A stretch of DNA of 64,000 nucleotides, taken from contig NZ_CP009285.1 in the NCBI RefSeq assembly GCF_000758665.1, positions 2,232,001 to 2,296,000 of the forward strand, written 5' to 3'. The number at the start of each line of letters is the position of its first letter. Within the stretch, counting starts at the first letter, position 1. A program made the position numbers and the translations under genes. This DNA comes from Paenibacillus borealis. GTDB lineage: Bacteria > Bacillota > Bacilli > Paenibacillales > Paenibacillaceae. Below are positions 1 to 10,949 of the stretch, piece by piece. The notes under the pieces were generated by a model that had not been told where the DNA came from, did not search any database, and saw only the letters and a list, made by a program, of their open reading frames with translations.

Positions 1-119
1 GAAAAATAGTTATTAGACAGTTTCTCATCTATCTGGCAATTGGTGTACTCGTACAGATCTCTCTAAATATTATTTTTGAGAATCCGTTTAAAGATCCGCC
101 TGCCCCGTCATTTTTTTGA
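1..119 (+). CDS. C-terminal end of a membrane protein (partial)
   Basis: An open frame enters from the left edge (first full codon at base 3) and stops at TGA 117-119, giving 38 residues. They contain one strongly hydrophobic stretch (FLIYLAIGVLVQISLNIIF) followed by a short proline-rich polar tail ending in PSFF. This looks like the last transmembrane segment and cytoplasmic tail of a small membrane protein. The upstream part lies outside the window, so the family cannot be named. The frame choice rests on hydrophobic pattern and uninterrupted reading only. Confidence 0.5.
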   Translation, partial: KIVIRQFLIYLAIGVLVQISLNIIFENPFKDPPAPSFF

Positions 120-390
120 ATGAGCGCAGCTCGTGTCAAGACCCCTGCGCAGGCTGCCGCTAAGTGCTTCAATTATAAGGTTGTTCCGGCAGGCAAGCCT
201 ACATGATGCGTGTGAATTATGAAATGTATAGTATTCCTGCCGGGACACCCTTTGCTAATAAGAGTAACCTTTCAATTCATATGCACGGTGAGCAACCTGA
301 AACTGCGTCTAGGCTAATCTGCATATTCACAATACTCAGCTAATCCGTTCATAGACAGAAATATGATAATTTACAGCCGGAAGCTGTAAT

Positions 391-575
391 AAGTGGATTT
401 ATGTCACTTCATTTTTCGCACCATCTGCTGAATCAGGATTAGATGGATTTATGTCACTTAATTGTGACCAATATGCTCATATCAGCCAATATGCATGGAA
501 TTAAGTGTCATTTATCCAACTAAAATCTCATATTCGGAAATTTCCAGGAAATTAAGTGTTGTTATGCCACTTATT
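391..575. repeat. Cluster of four short palindromic intergenic elements
   Basis: Four related elements of about 20-24 bases lie at 391-409, 441-463, 500-522 and 551-575. The first two read (A)AGTGGATTTATGTCACTT; the last two are in the opposite orientation (ATTAAGTG...TTATCCAACTA and ATTAAGTG...TATGCCACTTATT). The same family occurs again at 27588-27775. The elements are imperfect inverted repeats (AGTGG/CCACTT arms). The rest of 120-673 holds no gene I can support; CCGGCAGG (187-194) and CCTGCCGG (237-244) form a distant inverted repeat. Confidence 0.6.
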
Positions 576-673
576 AGGCGTATAGCCCTCGTTCCGCCAG
601 CGTACACCGCACGCAGCCGCCGTCAGTCTGCATCTCTCCCGGCTTTAACCGCCCTCAGCCTCAGCAAAAGCTG

Positions 674-2179
674 TCAGGCAAACAGCGGATTCCCCTTCAT
701 ACCTACCCACAGCGGTGATTGTTCCAGGCAAGCGGCCAGTTGGAGCAGCAGGTCCTCGCGTCCTTTGGAAGCCATGACCTGAACCCCGATTGGCAAGCCT
801 TCCGGAGTGAGGTGCACAGGGACGCTCATTGCCGGCTGACCGGTCAGATTGGCCAGCTGGGTGAAAGGTGTATAGGTCAGACTTGGCTCGAACATCTCGT
901 AAATCATCCGCCGCTGAGCGTCTTTAGACAGCCTGCTGACTTCCAGTAGCTGCTGAATCTCCTCAGGCGTCTGAGTCAGCTCCCCGATCTTCGGTGCGGA
1001 ATCCGCATTCGCAGGTGTGATATACAGATCGAAGCGGTCCATCAGCGCCGCCATCTGCGCGGCAGCCACATCCCATTCATGCAGACTGTGTACGAATTCT
1101 GCGGCCGAGACCTGCTTGCCGGCTTCAGCCAGCACCCAGGTGACAATATCCACTTCGCTTGCCGCAATCGTGCGGCCCATACCGCTCTCAAGTGACAGGA
1201 ACATTGCGGATACCTCTCCGGCATTCATCGTATAGTAGTTGTCCATCAGCCTGACCCCGTTAACCGGACTCAGCTTTTCCTCGACCGCGTAGCCTTCCGA
1301 TTCCAGCCACTTTACAGTGTTAAGCACAGCTTGTACAGCTTCTTCCGATACCGGTGTGCCTACCGGCGAAGCTGTAGTGTACGCGATCCGCAGCTTCCGC
1401 TGCGCAGGCTTCAGCAGATCATCCAGATAGACCCCCGGATACAGCGGGGTCTGAAAAGCCGCTTCCGGCTGCACCACCTGCAGCAGATCAAGCATCGCGG
1501 CACTGTCACGCACAGTCCGCGTCAGGGCAAAGTCGATCGACGCGCCCTGCCACTGGCGGCCGATACCCGGGCCGACCGGCGTGCGCCCGCGCGTCGGCTT
1601 CAGCCCGAACAGGCCGGTGAACGAGGCCGGTATGCGGATGGAGCCGCCGCCGTCACTGGCTCCGGCGGCCGGAACGATCCCTGCGGCAACGGCCGCCGCA
1701 GCACCGCCGCTGGACCCGCCGGGTGAATAGGCGGGGTTCCACGGGTTGCGTGCCGGGCCGTGAAGCAGCGGCTCGGTAATATTTTTGAGGCCGAATTCAG
1801 GCGTATTCGTGTGTCCCAGCGGAATGAAGCCGCCCCGGCGGATACGGGCAACGTAATTAGAGTCCCGTTTGGCGATATTGTCCTTCATGAGCATGGCACC
1901 GGAAGTTAGCGGTTCTCCTCCGATCGCCTGGGAGATATCCTTCAGCAGGAAGGGAACTCCGGCAAACGGCCTGGAAGTGTCCTCATCAAGGACGGGCATC
2001 TCATCCGCTTCCTTCAGCGCGGCCTCCCGTCGGGTACGTACCACCGCATTCAGCAGCGGATTCATTTCATCGAGCCGGGCATAGGCTGTTTCCACAAGCT
2101 CACGGGGGGAGACTTCACGTGCCTTGATGAGGGCGGCAAGCCCCAGAGCATCATAAGCGGAATAATTAGACAACGGCAT
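674..2179 (-). CDS. Amidase signature family protein
   Basis: A 501-residue amidase, the usual length for the family, which hydrolyses C-N amide bonds with a Ser-cisSer-Lys triad. Visible are Lys80 in PFLLKDIS, the glycine/serine loop GGSSGG at 154-159 holding the cis-Ser, and the nucleophile Ser180 in [10 protein letters not shown]. There is no signal peptide, so it is likely cytoplasmic. The substrate cannot be told: GatA-like proteins share these motifs, but no gatC or gatB lies alongside, and a stand-alone amidase of the 6-aminohexanoate/aryl-acylamide type is more likely. It is monocistronic and is followed on its coding strand by the palindrome cluster at 391-575. Confidence 0.88.
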   Translation of the reverse strand: MPLSNYSAYDALGLAALIKAREVSPRELVETAYARLDEMNPLLNAVVRTRREAALKEADEMPVLDEDTSRPFAGVPFLLKDISQAIGGEPLTSGAMLMKDNIAKRDSNYVARIRRGGFIPLGHTNTPEFGLKNITEPLLHGPARNPWNPAYSPGGSSGGAAAAVAAGIVPAAGASDGGGSIRIPASFTGLFGLKPTRGRTPVGPGIGRQWQGASIDFALTRTVRDSAAMLDLLQVVQPEAAFQTPLYPGVYLDDLLKPAQRKLRIAYTTASPVGTPVSEEAVQAVLNTVKWLESEGYAVEEKLSPVNGVRLMDNYYTMNAGEVSAMFLSLESGMGRTIAASEVDIVTWVLAEAGKQVSAAEFVHSLHEWDVAAAQMAALMDRFDLYITPANADSAPKIGELTQTPEEIQQLLEVSRLSKDAQRRMIYEMFEPSLTYTPFTQLANLTGQPAMSVPVHLTPEGLPIGVQVMASKGREDLLLQLAACLEQSPLWVGMKGNPLFA

Positions 2180-2396
2180 GTGGATAACCTCTTTCTGGCA
2201 GGGATAAGCAGGCTATATAGCTATAGCCGCAGTCTGCGGATAGTAATAGACGGGACCAGCTTCTCTAGTATACTTCGGAGCGGCAGACTTCCCAAATGCA
2301 CTGCTTTACAGAGTGAACTTTAGAATCTAACTTGCTGCACTGGCGAGATCGCCGATTTACAGGGGGTTCGTTAGTCAGCTGCTATCATTCTTAAGT

Positions 2397-3371
2397 TCAG
2401 CTTATATAGAATTCACCCGTGTCGATACTTTTGCGCACGGCTTGTATATCCTTCAGCGGCGGGAGGCCGAACAGTCTCCGGTACTCGCGGCTAAACTGGG
2501 AGGCACTCTCATAACCGACTTCCATAGCGGCAGTCGTCGCGTCCATGGAACCGCTGAGCATGAGGCGTCTGGCTTCCTGGAGGCGGAGCTGCTTCTGATA
2601 CTGCAAGGGACTCATCGCTGTAACGGCTTTGAACTTATGATGCAGGCCAGACACACTCATATTATTGGCCTCTGCGAGCTCCCGGGCGGTGAAGGAGCGG
2701 GTGTAATTCTGATGAATCCATTCGATGGCCTTGCCGATACCGTCAGCCTTTTGGTCAAAAAATACCTCCTGAAAGAATAAATGCCCGTAATCGCCGGACA
2801 GCAGATTGAAGATCAGCTCATGCTTGATGAGTCCGGACAGATATCCGGCTTCCCTGGCGCTGCCCGTGCTGGCAAGCTTCAGCAGCCGGCTGAACAGCTC
2901 CAGGAGGCCGGAATCGGCCTTGCCAATGAAAGCGGCGGTATTCAGCTTCTTGTCTCTGGGCTTCACACTGATCCCTGCCTGCGTCATGACCGAAGCGATT
3001 TCCTGCGTTGTGATGTCAATGCGCAGACCAATATAAGGCGTGTCTCTGGTAACCCCCGCTATCTGGGCGAAGGCGGGCAGAGTAATCATCGATACCATAT
3101 AGTCTCCCGGCAGATATTCAAGGCTGGTTGAGCCGTAGTGCAGCTTCTTGCGGCCTTGTAGGATCAGACAAAAGGAAGGCGTCAAGACACTTGGGATCAG
3201 TGGGGTCTGCCGGCTGTTGCGGGAAACCGAAAGATACGGGATCACTGTGGGATGGCGGCCATCGGCAAGGGTAATCTTCTCAGTCTGCGCGATGATCCGG
3301 GCGAGCTGCTCCTTGTGATCATTAGCAATTTCTCCAGGGACGGCGCGGGTTTCAAGCCGTTGCTCTGTCAT
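2397..3371 (-). CDS. AraC family transcriptional regulator
   Basis: A 324-residue regulator. The first ~190 residues look like the AraC_N cupin-like domain (pattern PSFCLILQGRKKLHYGS...YLPGDYMVSMITLP). The last ~100 residues carry two helix-turn-helix motifs (ARELAEANNMSVSGLHHKF and AAMEVGYESASQFSREYRR). It is divergent from the SDR/aldo-keto reductase pair at 3590, separated by 218 bases. That arrangement suggests, but does not prove, that it controls those genes, perhaps in answer to an aldehyde or similar compound. Confidence 0.88.
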   Translation of the reverse strand: MTEQRLETRAVPGEIANDHKEQLARIIAQTEKITLADGRHPTVIPYLSVSRNSRQTPLIPSVLTPSFCLILQGRKKLHYGSTSLEYLPGDYMVSMITLPAFAQIAGVTRDTPYIGLRIDITTQEIASVMTQAGISVKPRDKKLNTAAFIGKADSGLLELFSRLLKLASTGSAREAGYLSGLIKHELIFNLLSGDYGHLFFQEVFFDQKADGIGKAIEWIHQNYTRSFTARELAEANNMSVSGLHHKFKAVTAMSPLQYQKQLRLQEARRLMLSGSMDATTAAMEVGYESASQFSREYRRLFGLPPLKDIQAVRKSIDTGEFYIS

Positions 3372-3425
3372 TGTTCATTCCGCCTTTCGGTTTGTCTGGT
3401 TTCGTTCCGCTCTTGCCTGTGCTGT

Positions 3426-3437
3426 TACTGTACAGTA
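3426..3437. promoter_or_regulatory. Palindrome in the AraC/SDR divergent promoter region
   Basis: The sequence TACTGTACAGTA is a perfect 12-base palindrome about 55 bases upstream of the AraC regulator start and 150 upstream of the SDR start. Its place suggests an operator for one or both genes. AraC proteins usually bind direct repeats, so another factor could be involved. Confidence 0.3.
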
Positions 3438-3589
3438 TAGCCGTATCTTGGCCGGAAGCAATAGGGCAGAATCGAATGGGAAAAGAGGATTTGCAGCTTT
3501 AGGCAAGTTTTAGGCAGGAATAGCCTATTAACTCGGGTGGCAGTCAAGCGATAATAACCTTGAGATGTTATTCAAGGAGGTCCTGAATC

Positions 3590-4617
3590 ATGACGGTTAC
3601 CCTGCAACAACCTATCGGCTCCGGTTTCGGAGCCTCCACAACTGCTAATGAGATTCTGCGCAGCACAAACCTCAGCGGCGTCAATGCCATTGTTACCGGC
3701 GGATACTCAGGGATCGGCCTTGAAACGGTGCGTGCACTGGCTTCCGCCGGTGCAAAGGTCATCGTCCCGGCGCGGGATACCGCCAGAGCGGGTGCTGCAC
3801 TTGCCGGTATCGTTAATATCAGAATTGAGAGTATGGACCTGATGAACCCGGCCTCAATTGATGAATTCGCTGCAAGGTTTCTTGCTTCCGGCCAGCCGCT
3901 GCATCTGCTGATTAACAGCGCAGGCATTATGGCTGCTCCCCTGATGCGCGACACGAGGGGATATGAGTCGCATTTCTCTACCAATCACCTGGGACATTTC
4001 CAGTTGGCGGCCCGTTTGTGGCCGGCGCTGCGTCAGGCGAACGGGGCGCGAGTCGTATCCGTATCTTCATGGGGACACCGGCAATCCCCGGTCGTGTTCG
4101 GCGATCCGAACTTCGAACACCGCAGCTATGACCGCATGTCTGCCTACGGCCAGTCGAAGACGGCCAATATTCTGTTCGCGCTTGCCCTGGACAAGCGCGG
4201 CCGGGACGAAGGTGTGCGCGCCTTCTCGGTTCATCCGGGCAGTATCGCCGGTACAGGCCTAGAAGAGCATCTGTCCTTCGAGGAGCTTCAGGCTGCCGGT
4301 GTTATTGACGGAGAGGGCAAGCCGGTCCTTGATCCTTCACGGAATCTGAAGACAGCAGTGCAAGGAGCAGCGACCAGTGTCTGGTGTGCGGTAAGTCCGC
4401 AGCTGGAAGGTAAGGGCGGCGTCTATTGCGAGAACTGCGATATTGCCCCGCTGGTGGAGAATGCCGAAGCTGTCACCCGTAACGAGGCAGCCCGCCGTTT
4501 GGGCTCGATGGCACTTGGCGTGATGCCGCACGCAGTCGACCCTGAAGCGGCGGACCGCCTCTGGAGTCTGAGCGAGCAGCTGACGAATGTAGAATTCACA
4601 ATTGGAGGAGAGGAATA

Positions 4618-4618
<1 letters not shown>
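3590..4618 (+). CDS. SDR family NAD(P)-dependent oxidoreductase
   Basis: A 342-residue short-chain dehydrogenase/reductase with a Rossmann fold. The cofactor motif TGGYSGIG is at 36-43, the NSAG motif at 109-112, and the catalytic YxxxK at Tyr186/Lys190 after a serine near 160. It resembles the retinol-dehydrogenase/protochlorophyllide-reductase-like group, with an extended C-terminus. The start has a strong site (AAGGAGGT) 9 bases upstream. Its stop overlaps the next gene by one base (TAATG), so it is translationally coupled to the aldo/keto reductase. The substrate is unknown; the pairing suggests carbonyl detoxification. Confidence 0.9.
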
Positions 4619-5613
<995 letters not shown>

Positions 5614-5650
5614 GCACAATCTTAACCCTAACCCCGTATACCCACTTGAA

Positions 5651-5699
5651 ACGCCCTGCATGATGGTAGCTGATGCCTTCATTATGCAGGGCGTTTTTT
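5651..5699 (+). terminator. Rho-independent terminator after aldo/keto reductase
   Basis: Perfect 11-base arms ACGCCCTGCAT (5651-5661) and ATGCAGGGCGT (5684-5694) are followed by a run of T. It ends the SDR-AKR transcript. Confidence 0.9.
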
Positions 5700-5822
5700 C
5701 GTGAAATTTAAGAAATCTGACAGTTGAGCAAAAATTACTGAGCATTTGGTGATAATCCAAGCTCTTATTTTATACGTAGTACCAACTCATCTTTTGTTCC
5801 TGAAAATAGACCCCGCATGGAG

Positions 5823-5850
5823 AAATTAGAGGGATAAATCCCTCTAATTT
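5823..5850. repeat. Perfect palindrome in the spacer before the GH88 locus
   Basis: Arms AAATTAGAGGGAT (5823-5835) and ATCCCTCTAATTT (5838-5850) pair perfectly around a two-base centre. There is no T run in either direction, so it is not an ordinary terminator. It sits about 180 bases upstream of the lipoprotein gene at 6032. The rest of the 5700-6031 spacer shows no gene and no convincing promoter. Confidence 0.6.
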
Positions 5851-6031
5851 CGCCGGAACTCGCCAAAAATGGCACCCTCAGAGCGATTTTGCCCATTGCA
5901 TTGGAGAAATTATCACTGCCGCAGCCGGAAATCAGCATGGAATCCCTGTTTTCGCCCATATCGTAAGCCCTGCCCATTCGTTAATCTGTGGAAGAGATGC
6001 ATCTCACCACACCTTATTCGGAGGTCATGTA

Positions 6032-7678
6032 ATGAAAAGACGCTTAACTTCTGCACTGATTCTTATGATGCTCGCAGCATCGCTCTCCGCCTGTTCTTCC
6101 AATAATAATCCGGCGGCGGGCAACAACGGCAATACAGGCAATACAGGTAACACGGCAAATGATACCGAAGCAAGCGGGCCGGTCACGTATCCGATCCAGA
6201 CGGACGAGAAGCTCTCCTATTGGGGAGAAATCAACGGCAATCTGATCAGTGTAGCGGCGACGCATGATGAAATTCCTTTTTTCCAGGATTGGCAAAAGCA
6301 AACCGGCGTTCCGCTGAAATTCACGGCCCCGCCGACCGGTCAGGTTAAAGAAGCACTTAATGTCATGCTGGCTTCGGGCGATCTGCCGGATATGATTGAG
6401 TACAACTTTTTGGGCGACTTTCCGGGGGGGCCTGAGAAAGCGATCAATGACGGATACATTCTGAAGCTGAATGATCTGATTGACAAGCATGCGCCGAATC
6501 TGAAGAAATATCTGCAGGATCATCCGGACATTGACAAGATGGTCAAGACGGACAGCGGCAGCTATTATGCGTTCCCTTTTATCCGGGGGGATGAGTTCCT
6601 GCGCGTGTTCCAGGGGCCGATTATCCGCAAGGACTGGCTGGATGAGCTGGGCCTGCCGGTGCCGGAGACCATTGATGACTGGACCAAGACCCTAACCGCC
6701 TTTAAGGAGAAAAAAGGGGCAGCCGCACCGTTCTCCGTAGTCAGCAAGCCGCGTTTCTTCAATGAATCCGGCAACGGCGCCTTCCTGGGGGCTTTCGGCG
6801 TGACCCGCGGCTTCTATCAGGAAGACGGCGTGATCAAGTTCGGCCCTGCCGAAAGCGGCTTCAAGGAATACCTGAAGCTGTTCCGCCAGTGGTATGCGGA
6901 CGGCCTGCTGGACAAGAATATCGCCACCTCGGATTCCAAAGCGCTGGATGGCAACATGGCCTCAGGGGCAACCGGCGCATCCGTAGGCAATGCGGGCGGC
7001 GGAATCGGCAAATGGCAGCCGCTGGTGGAGGGCAATGATCCGAAGGCTGTGCTGGTTGCCGCACCTTATCCGGTGCTGAACAAAGGCGAAACGCCTAAGT
7101 TCGGACAGAAGAGCCAGGCTTACGCCTCCGAAGGAACGGTAGCGATCACAACCTCAGCCAAGGACCCGGTGCTCGCTGTGGAAATGCTGGATTACGGCTA
7201 CAGTGAGGAAGGGCATCTGTTCTTCAACTTCGGTACGGAGGGCGTCAGCTACAATATGGAGGACGGTTATCCGAAATACACCGACCTGCTGCTGAAGAAT
7301 CCGGATAATCTGGCTCCGGCGCAGGCGATTTCGAAGTATGCCCGCGGCAGCTACAATGGTCCGTTTGTGCAGGATCAGCGTTATGCCGAGCAATTCTTCG
7401 CCCTGCAGACCCAGCGTGACGCGGTGGGCATCTGGAAGAACACGGATGCGGACAAATACAATCTGCCGCCGATTACACCGACTCCGGAGGAGAGCTCCGA
7501 GTATGCGACGATTATGAATGATATCAATACGCTGGTGGATGAAATGACACTGAAGATTATCCTCGGCCAGGAGCCGCTGGAGCAATACGAGAGCTATGTG
7601 GACAAGATGAAGTCGCTGAAACTGGACCGTGCGATCGAAATCCAGAAGGCAGCACTGGACCGCTATAACGCAAGATAA
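6032..7678 (+). CDS. Extracellular solute-binding lipoprotein (YtcQ/LplA type)
   Basis: A 548-residue family-1 substrate-binding protein for an ABC carbohydrate importer. It has a lipoprotein signal (KRRLTSALILMMLAASLSAC; lipid-modified Cys21) and a low-complexity Asn/Gly/Thr linker, then the mature binding fold. It is membrane-anchored on the outside. The ribosome-binding site is CGGAGGTCA before ATG 6032. It opens a cluster with two permeases, a GH88 hydrolase and a regulator, so its ligand is probably an unsaturated uronic-acid oligosaccharide (inference). A close paralogue lies at 13343. Confidence 0.92.
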   Translation: MKRRLTSALILMMLAASLSACSSNNNPAAGNNGNTGNTGNTANDTEASGPVTYPIQTDEKLSYWGEINGNLISVAATHDEIPFFQDWQKQTGVPLKFTAPPTGQVKEALNVMLASGDLPDMIEYNFLGDFPGGPEKAINDGYILKLNDLIDKHAPNLKKYLQDHPDIDKMVKTDSGSYYAFPFIRGDEFLRVFQGPIIRKDWLDELGLPVPETIDDWTKTLTAFKEKKGAAAPFSVVSKPRFFNESGNGAFLGAFGVTRGFYQEDGVIKFGPAESGFKEYLKLFRQWYADGLLDKNIATSDSKALDGNMASGATGASVGNAGGGIGKWQPLVEGNDPKAVLVAAPYPVLNKGETPKFGQKSQAYASEGTVAITTSAKDPVLAVEMLDYGYSEEGHLFFNFGTEGVSYNMEDGYPKYTDLLLKNPDNLAPAQAISKYARGSYNGPFVQDQRYAEQFFALQTQRDAVGIWKNTDADKYNLPPITPTPEESSEYATIMNDINTLVDEMTLKIILGQEPLEQYESYVDKMKSLKLDRAIEIQKAALDRYNAR

Positions 7679-7747
7679 TGGCAGGATGATCAAGGGGCAG
7701 AGGGCGGAGGCCCTCGCCCAACCCTGGATTCGAGGTGAAACTGCCGC

Positions 7748-8704
7748 ATGGCAAAAACGCAAACCGGCGCAGGACAAAGAGCTTTGGCACCTGCGCGGAC
7801 AACAAACCGCTTCCTCCGTGATTTCCGGATCAATAAGTACCTGTATCTGATGATGATTCCGGTCATCGCCTATTATTTTATTTTTCATTATGCCCCCATG
7901 TACGGCGCACTGATTGCCTTCAAGGAATATTCGCCGATGAAGGGCATTCTCGGGAGCGACTGGGTCGGACTGAAGCATTTTCACGATTTCTTCAACAGCT
8001 ATTACTTCTGGCGGATTCTGAAAAATACGCTGGTCATCAGCTTCTACTCCCTGATCTTTGAATTTCCCGCGCCGATCATTCTGGCCCTGCTGATCAACGA
8101 GATCCGCAGCAAGTCATTCAAACGGGTGGCCCAGACGATCACCTATATGCCCTATTTCATTTCACTCGTAGTCATTTGCGGAATCATTACCGACTTCACG
8201 AACGCTGACGGTGTGATCAACGGGCTGTTTACGTTCTTCGGCTATGACGGGCAGGCCATGCTGCAGAAGCCGGAGTTATTCCGTCCCATCTACATCCTGT
8301 CCGAGATCTGGCAGCGGATCGGCTGGGAGTCGATCATCTATATTGCCGCCCTGATGAGCATTGATGTGGAGCAGTATGAGGCGGCGCGGATGGACGGAGC
8401 CAGCCGGATCAAGCAGATGTTCTATATTACGCTGCCCGGCATTCTGCCGACCATCTCCATTATGCTGATTCTCCGGATGGGGAATCTGCTGAATGTCGGC
8501 TTCGAGAAGATTATCCTGCTGTACAACCCGATTACTTATGAGACAGCCGATGTGATCTCGTCCTTCGTCTACCGCAAAGGGCTGCTTGAATTCGGCTGGA
8601 GCTACAGCTCTGCCGTAGGCTTGTTTAATTCGGTAATCAACCTGTTCCTGCTGATTACCGCGAATTACGTGAGCCGCAAAGTCAACAAAAATAGCTTGTG
8701 GTGA
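7748..8704 (+). CDS. ABC carbohydrate transporter permease (LplB type)
   Basis: A 318-residue inner-membrane permease with about six transmembrane helices and a short hydrophilic N-terminus. It carries the binding-protein-dependent transport signature, with the EAA loop EAARMDGASRIKQMFYITLPG. It works with the YtcP-type permease directly downstream (9-base gap) and the lipoprotein at 6032. No ATPase is in the cluster; such importers commonly share an MsmX-type ATPase encoded elsewhere. Confidence 0.93.
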   Translation: MAKTQTGAGQRALAPARTTNRFLRDFRINKYLYLMMIPVIAYYFIFHYAPMYGALIAFKEYSPMKGILGSDWVGLKHFHDFFNSYYFWRILKNTLVISFYSLIFEFPAPIILALLINEIRSKSFKRVAQTITYMPYFISLVVICGIITDFTNADGVINGLFTFFGYDGQAMLQKPELFRPIYILSEIWQRIGWESIIYIAALMSIDVEQYEAARMDGASRIKQMFYITLPGILPTISIMLILRMGNLLNVGFEKIILLYNPITYETADVISSFVYRKGLLEFGWSYSSAVGLFNSVINLFLLITANYVSRKVNKNSLW

Positions 8705-8713
8705 GGTGAACCC

Positions 8714-9595
8714 GTGAAGGAACAAAGCTCTCTTTTCGATAAAATCTTCTATGCCGGCATCTATGTGCTGCTGGTCTTTCTGATCATCGTTACGCTCTAT
8801 CCGCTGCTGTATGTGCTGTTCGCATCCTTCAGTGATGCCGGCCAGCTGATGGTGCATAAAGGCATCCTGTGGCGTCCGCTTGGCATCAGCTTCGATGCGT
8901 ACCGGAGCGTGCTGGCCAATTCGGGCATTCTGACCGGATACCGCAATACACTGTTTATCGTCGTGGCCGGACTTGCCGTGAATCTGGTGATGACGGCCCT
9001 GGGCGCATACGTGCTGTCCCGCAAAAATGTGCTCTGGAACAATACGTTTATGCTGCTGATCCTCTTTACGATGTTCTTTAACGGCGGGCTGATTCCCATG
9101 TATCTTGTGGTCAAGGGAGTGGGTCTGCTGGATTCACTGTGGTCTACGATTCTGCCCTTCTCCATCAGCACGTTCAATCTGATTATCATGCGTACGGCCT
9201 TCATGGGCATTCCCGACAGCCTGGAGGAATCGGCCAAAATCGACGGGGCTAATCATTTTACGATTCTGTTCCGCATTATTATTCCGCTCTCCATGCCGGT
9301 GATTGCTGTAATGATCCTCTATTATGCCGTCGACAAGTGGAACGGCTGGTTCTATGCCTCTGTATTCATCAGGAGCAGGGAGCTGTACCCGCTTCAGCTG
9401 GTGCTCCGGGAAATTCTGATCGCGAATTCTACGGACAGCATGTCAGCGGGAGCCAGTGCGGGCGACCGCCAGCAGATTGGCGAGACGATCAAATACGCGA
9501 CGATTATGGTCGCCACGGTACCGATCCTGTGCGTGTATCCTTTTGTACAGCGTTTCTTTGTCAAAGGGGTCATGGTCGGCTCTGTTAAGGGCTGA
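8714..9595 (+). CDS. ABC carbohydrate transporter permease (YtcP type)
   Basis: A 293-residue permease with six predicted transmembrane helices and the EAA motif EESAKIDGANHFTILFRIIIP. The C-terminus ends FVKGVMVGSVKG, typical of the LplC/YtcP group. The start is GTG 8714, preceded by GAGGTGA. It is the second channel subunit for the upstream permease. It is followed within 40 bases by the GH88 gene, so import and cytoplasmic cleavage are likely encoded on one transcript. Confidence 0.93.
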   Translation: MKEQSSLFDKIFYAGIYVLLVFLIIVTLYPLLYVLFASFSDAGQLMVHKGILWRPLGISFDAYRSVLANSGILTGYRNTLFIVVAGLAVNLVMTALGAYVLSRKNVLWNNTFMLLILFTMFFNGGLIPMYLVVKGVGLLDSLWSTILPFSISTFNLIIMRTAFMGIPDSLEESAKIDGANHFTILFRIIIPLSMPVIAVMILYYAVDKWNGWFYASVFIRSRELYPLQLVLREILIANSTDSMSAGASAGDRQQIGETIKYATIMVATVPILCVYPFVQRFFVKGVMVGSVKG

Positions 9596-9633
9596 CGGCA
9601 ATCCCAAATCCACTATTGAAAAGGAGACTGGTT

Positions 9634-10758
9634 ATGGCAGCAATCCAGCAGTTACTTGATATTCCTCTCATATGGGAGAAGCTTGAACATAAAACAGAGC
9701 GGATGCTGACGTTAATCGGCGGTAAATCGCCGCATGTTGCCAAGGATAACGGCAAATATGACGATCAGCGGCTGGACTGGTGGACGTCGGGCTTCTGGCC
9801 TGGCATCCTGTGGATTATGCATGACATGACCGGCAGAGCCGCTTACCGCGAAGCAGCCTGGAACTGGGATGAACGGCTCGAACGGCTAACGCTGGCCCCG
9901 AATTCCTTCGATCATGATGTCGGTTTTCAGTTTTTGCCGACGGCCGTAATCAAGTATACGCTGACCGGTGATCCGGACGCCCTGCGGCGCGGCTTGGCCG
10001 CAGCGAGCTTCCTGGCGGGGCGCTACAATCTGAACGGCAGGTTCATCCGGGCCTGGAACGGCGACAAGACGGGCTGGTCTATCATCGACACCTCGATGAA
10101 CCTGTCCCTGCTGTTCTGGGCTTCGCAGCAGACCGGCGATCCCCGGTACGCCCAGATCGCGCAGGCGCACGCCGGGACCGTGCTGAAGCATTTCATCCGC
10201 GAAGACGGCTCGGTTAATCATATCGTCAGCTTCGATCCGCATTCCGGCGAAGTCCTGGAGGTGCTGGGCGGCCAGGGCCATGCACCGGACTCCGGCTGGA
10301 GCCGGGGAACTGCCTGGGCACTCTACGGCATGGCGAATACTTACCGCCATACGGGGGACAAGACCTTCCTGCATGCGGCCCGGCGTGTAGCCCATTTCTT
10401 CCTCGCCCACCTGCCGGAGGATCATGTGGCCCATTGGGACTTCAGGGCAGGCAGCAGCCTGGACGGTGAACCACGGGATACTTCCGCAGCAGCTTGTGCG
10501 GCATCAGGGCTGCTGGAGCTGGCAGAGAGCTTGTCCGCTGTAGACGGAAGAATCTACCGGGAATCCGCAGAACGGATACTGAAGTCCCTGTATGAGCACT
10601 ATGGAACGTGGGAAGATGCAGAGCATGAAGCGATCCTTCTGCATGGTACGGGGCACAAGCCTGCCGGAGACAATGTGGATGTGTCGCTGATCTACGGAGA
10701 CTATTTCTTTGTCGAGAGTATAGCCAGGCTCGCGGGCTGGAAGCACCGTATTTTCTAG
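9634..10758 (+). CDS. GH88 unsaturated glucuronyl hydrolase
   Basis: A 374-residue cytoplasmic enzyme of the (alpha/alpha)6-barrel GH88 family. These enzymes hydrate the double bond of 4,5-unsaturated uronic acids and so release the sugar made by polysaccharide lyases. Family patterns visible are DWWTSGFWPGILW near 48-60, the aspartate of FDHDVGF (Asp95) and that of IIDTSMNL (Asp152), matching the two catalytic Asp of the Bacillus sp. GL1 enzyme, plus HWDF and DTSAAA in the C-terminal half. I chose ATG 9634, with AAGGAG 8 bases upstream, over an in-frame TTG at 9616. Likely substrates are disaccharides from glycosaminoglycans or plant/bacterial uronans. Confidence 0.88.
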   Translation: MAAIQQLLDIPLIWEKLEHKTERMLTLIGGKSPHVAKDNGKYDDQRLDWWTSGFWPGILWIMHDMTGRAAYREAAWNWDERLERLTLAPNSFDHDVGFQFLPTAVIKYTLTGDPDALRRGLAAASFLAGRYNLNGRFIRAWNGDKTGWSIIDTSMNLSLLFWASQQTGDPRYAQIAQAHAGTVLKHFIREDGSVNHIVSFDPHSGEVLEVLGGQGHAPDSGWSRGTAWALYGMANTYRHTGDKTFLHAARRVAHFFLAHLPEDHVAHWDFRAGSSLDGEPRDTSAAACAASGLLELAESLSAVDGRIYRESAERILKSLYEHYGTWEDAEHEAILLHGTGHKPAGDNVDVSLIYGDYFFVESIARLAGWKHRIF

Positions 10759-10810
10759 TGCGGGCCCGCTCTGCCCATGTGTGTACCAGCCTGTCAGGCA
10801 ATCTATCAGA

Positions 10811-10850
10811 ACACCCGAAATGGCACCGGCCATTCGGGTTGTTTCTGATT
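10811..10850 (+). terminator. Probable terminator after the GH88 gene
   Basis: CCCGAAATGG and CCATTCGGG pair with a one-base bulge, and a T-rich tract (GTTGTTTCTGATTTT) follows. It separates the transport/GH88 operon from the regulator at 10950. Confidence 0.55.
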
Positions 10851-10949
10851 TTGTCTATCGGTTTCTACTTTTTAACCATTCCCTCTTCAGAGATGGCCGT
10901 TATAATAAGGTTACGCTGAATCCAAAACATACAGATATGAGGGGTCTTC

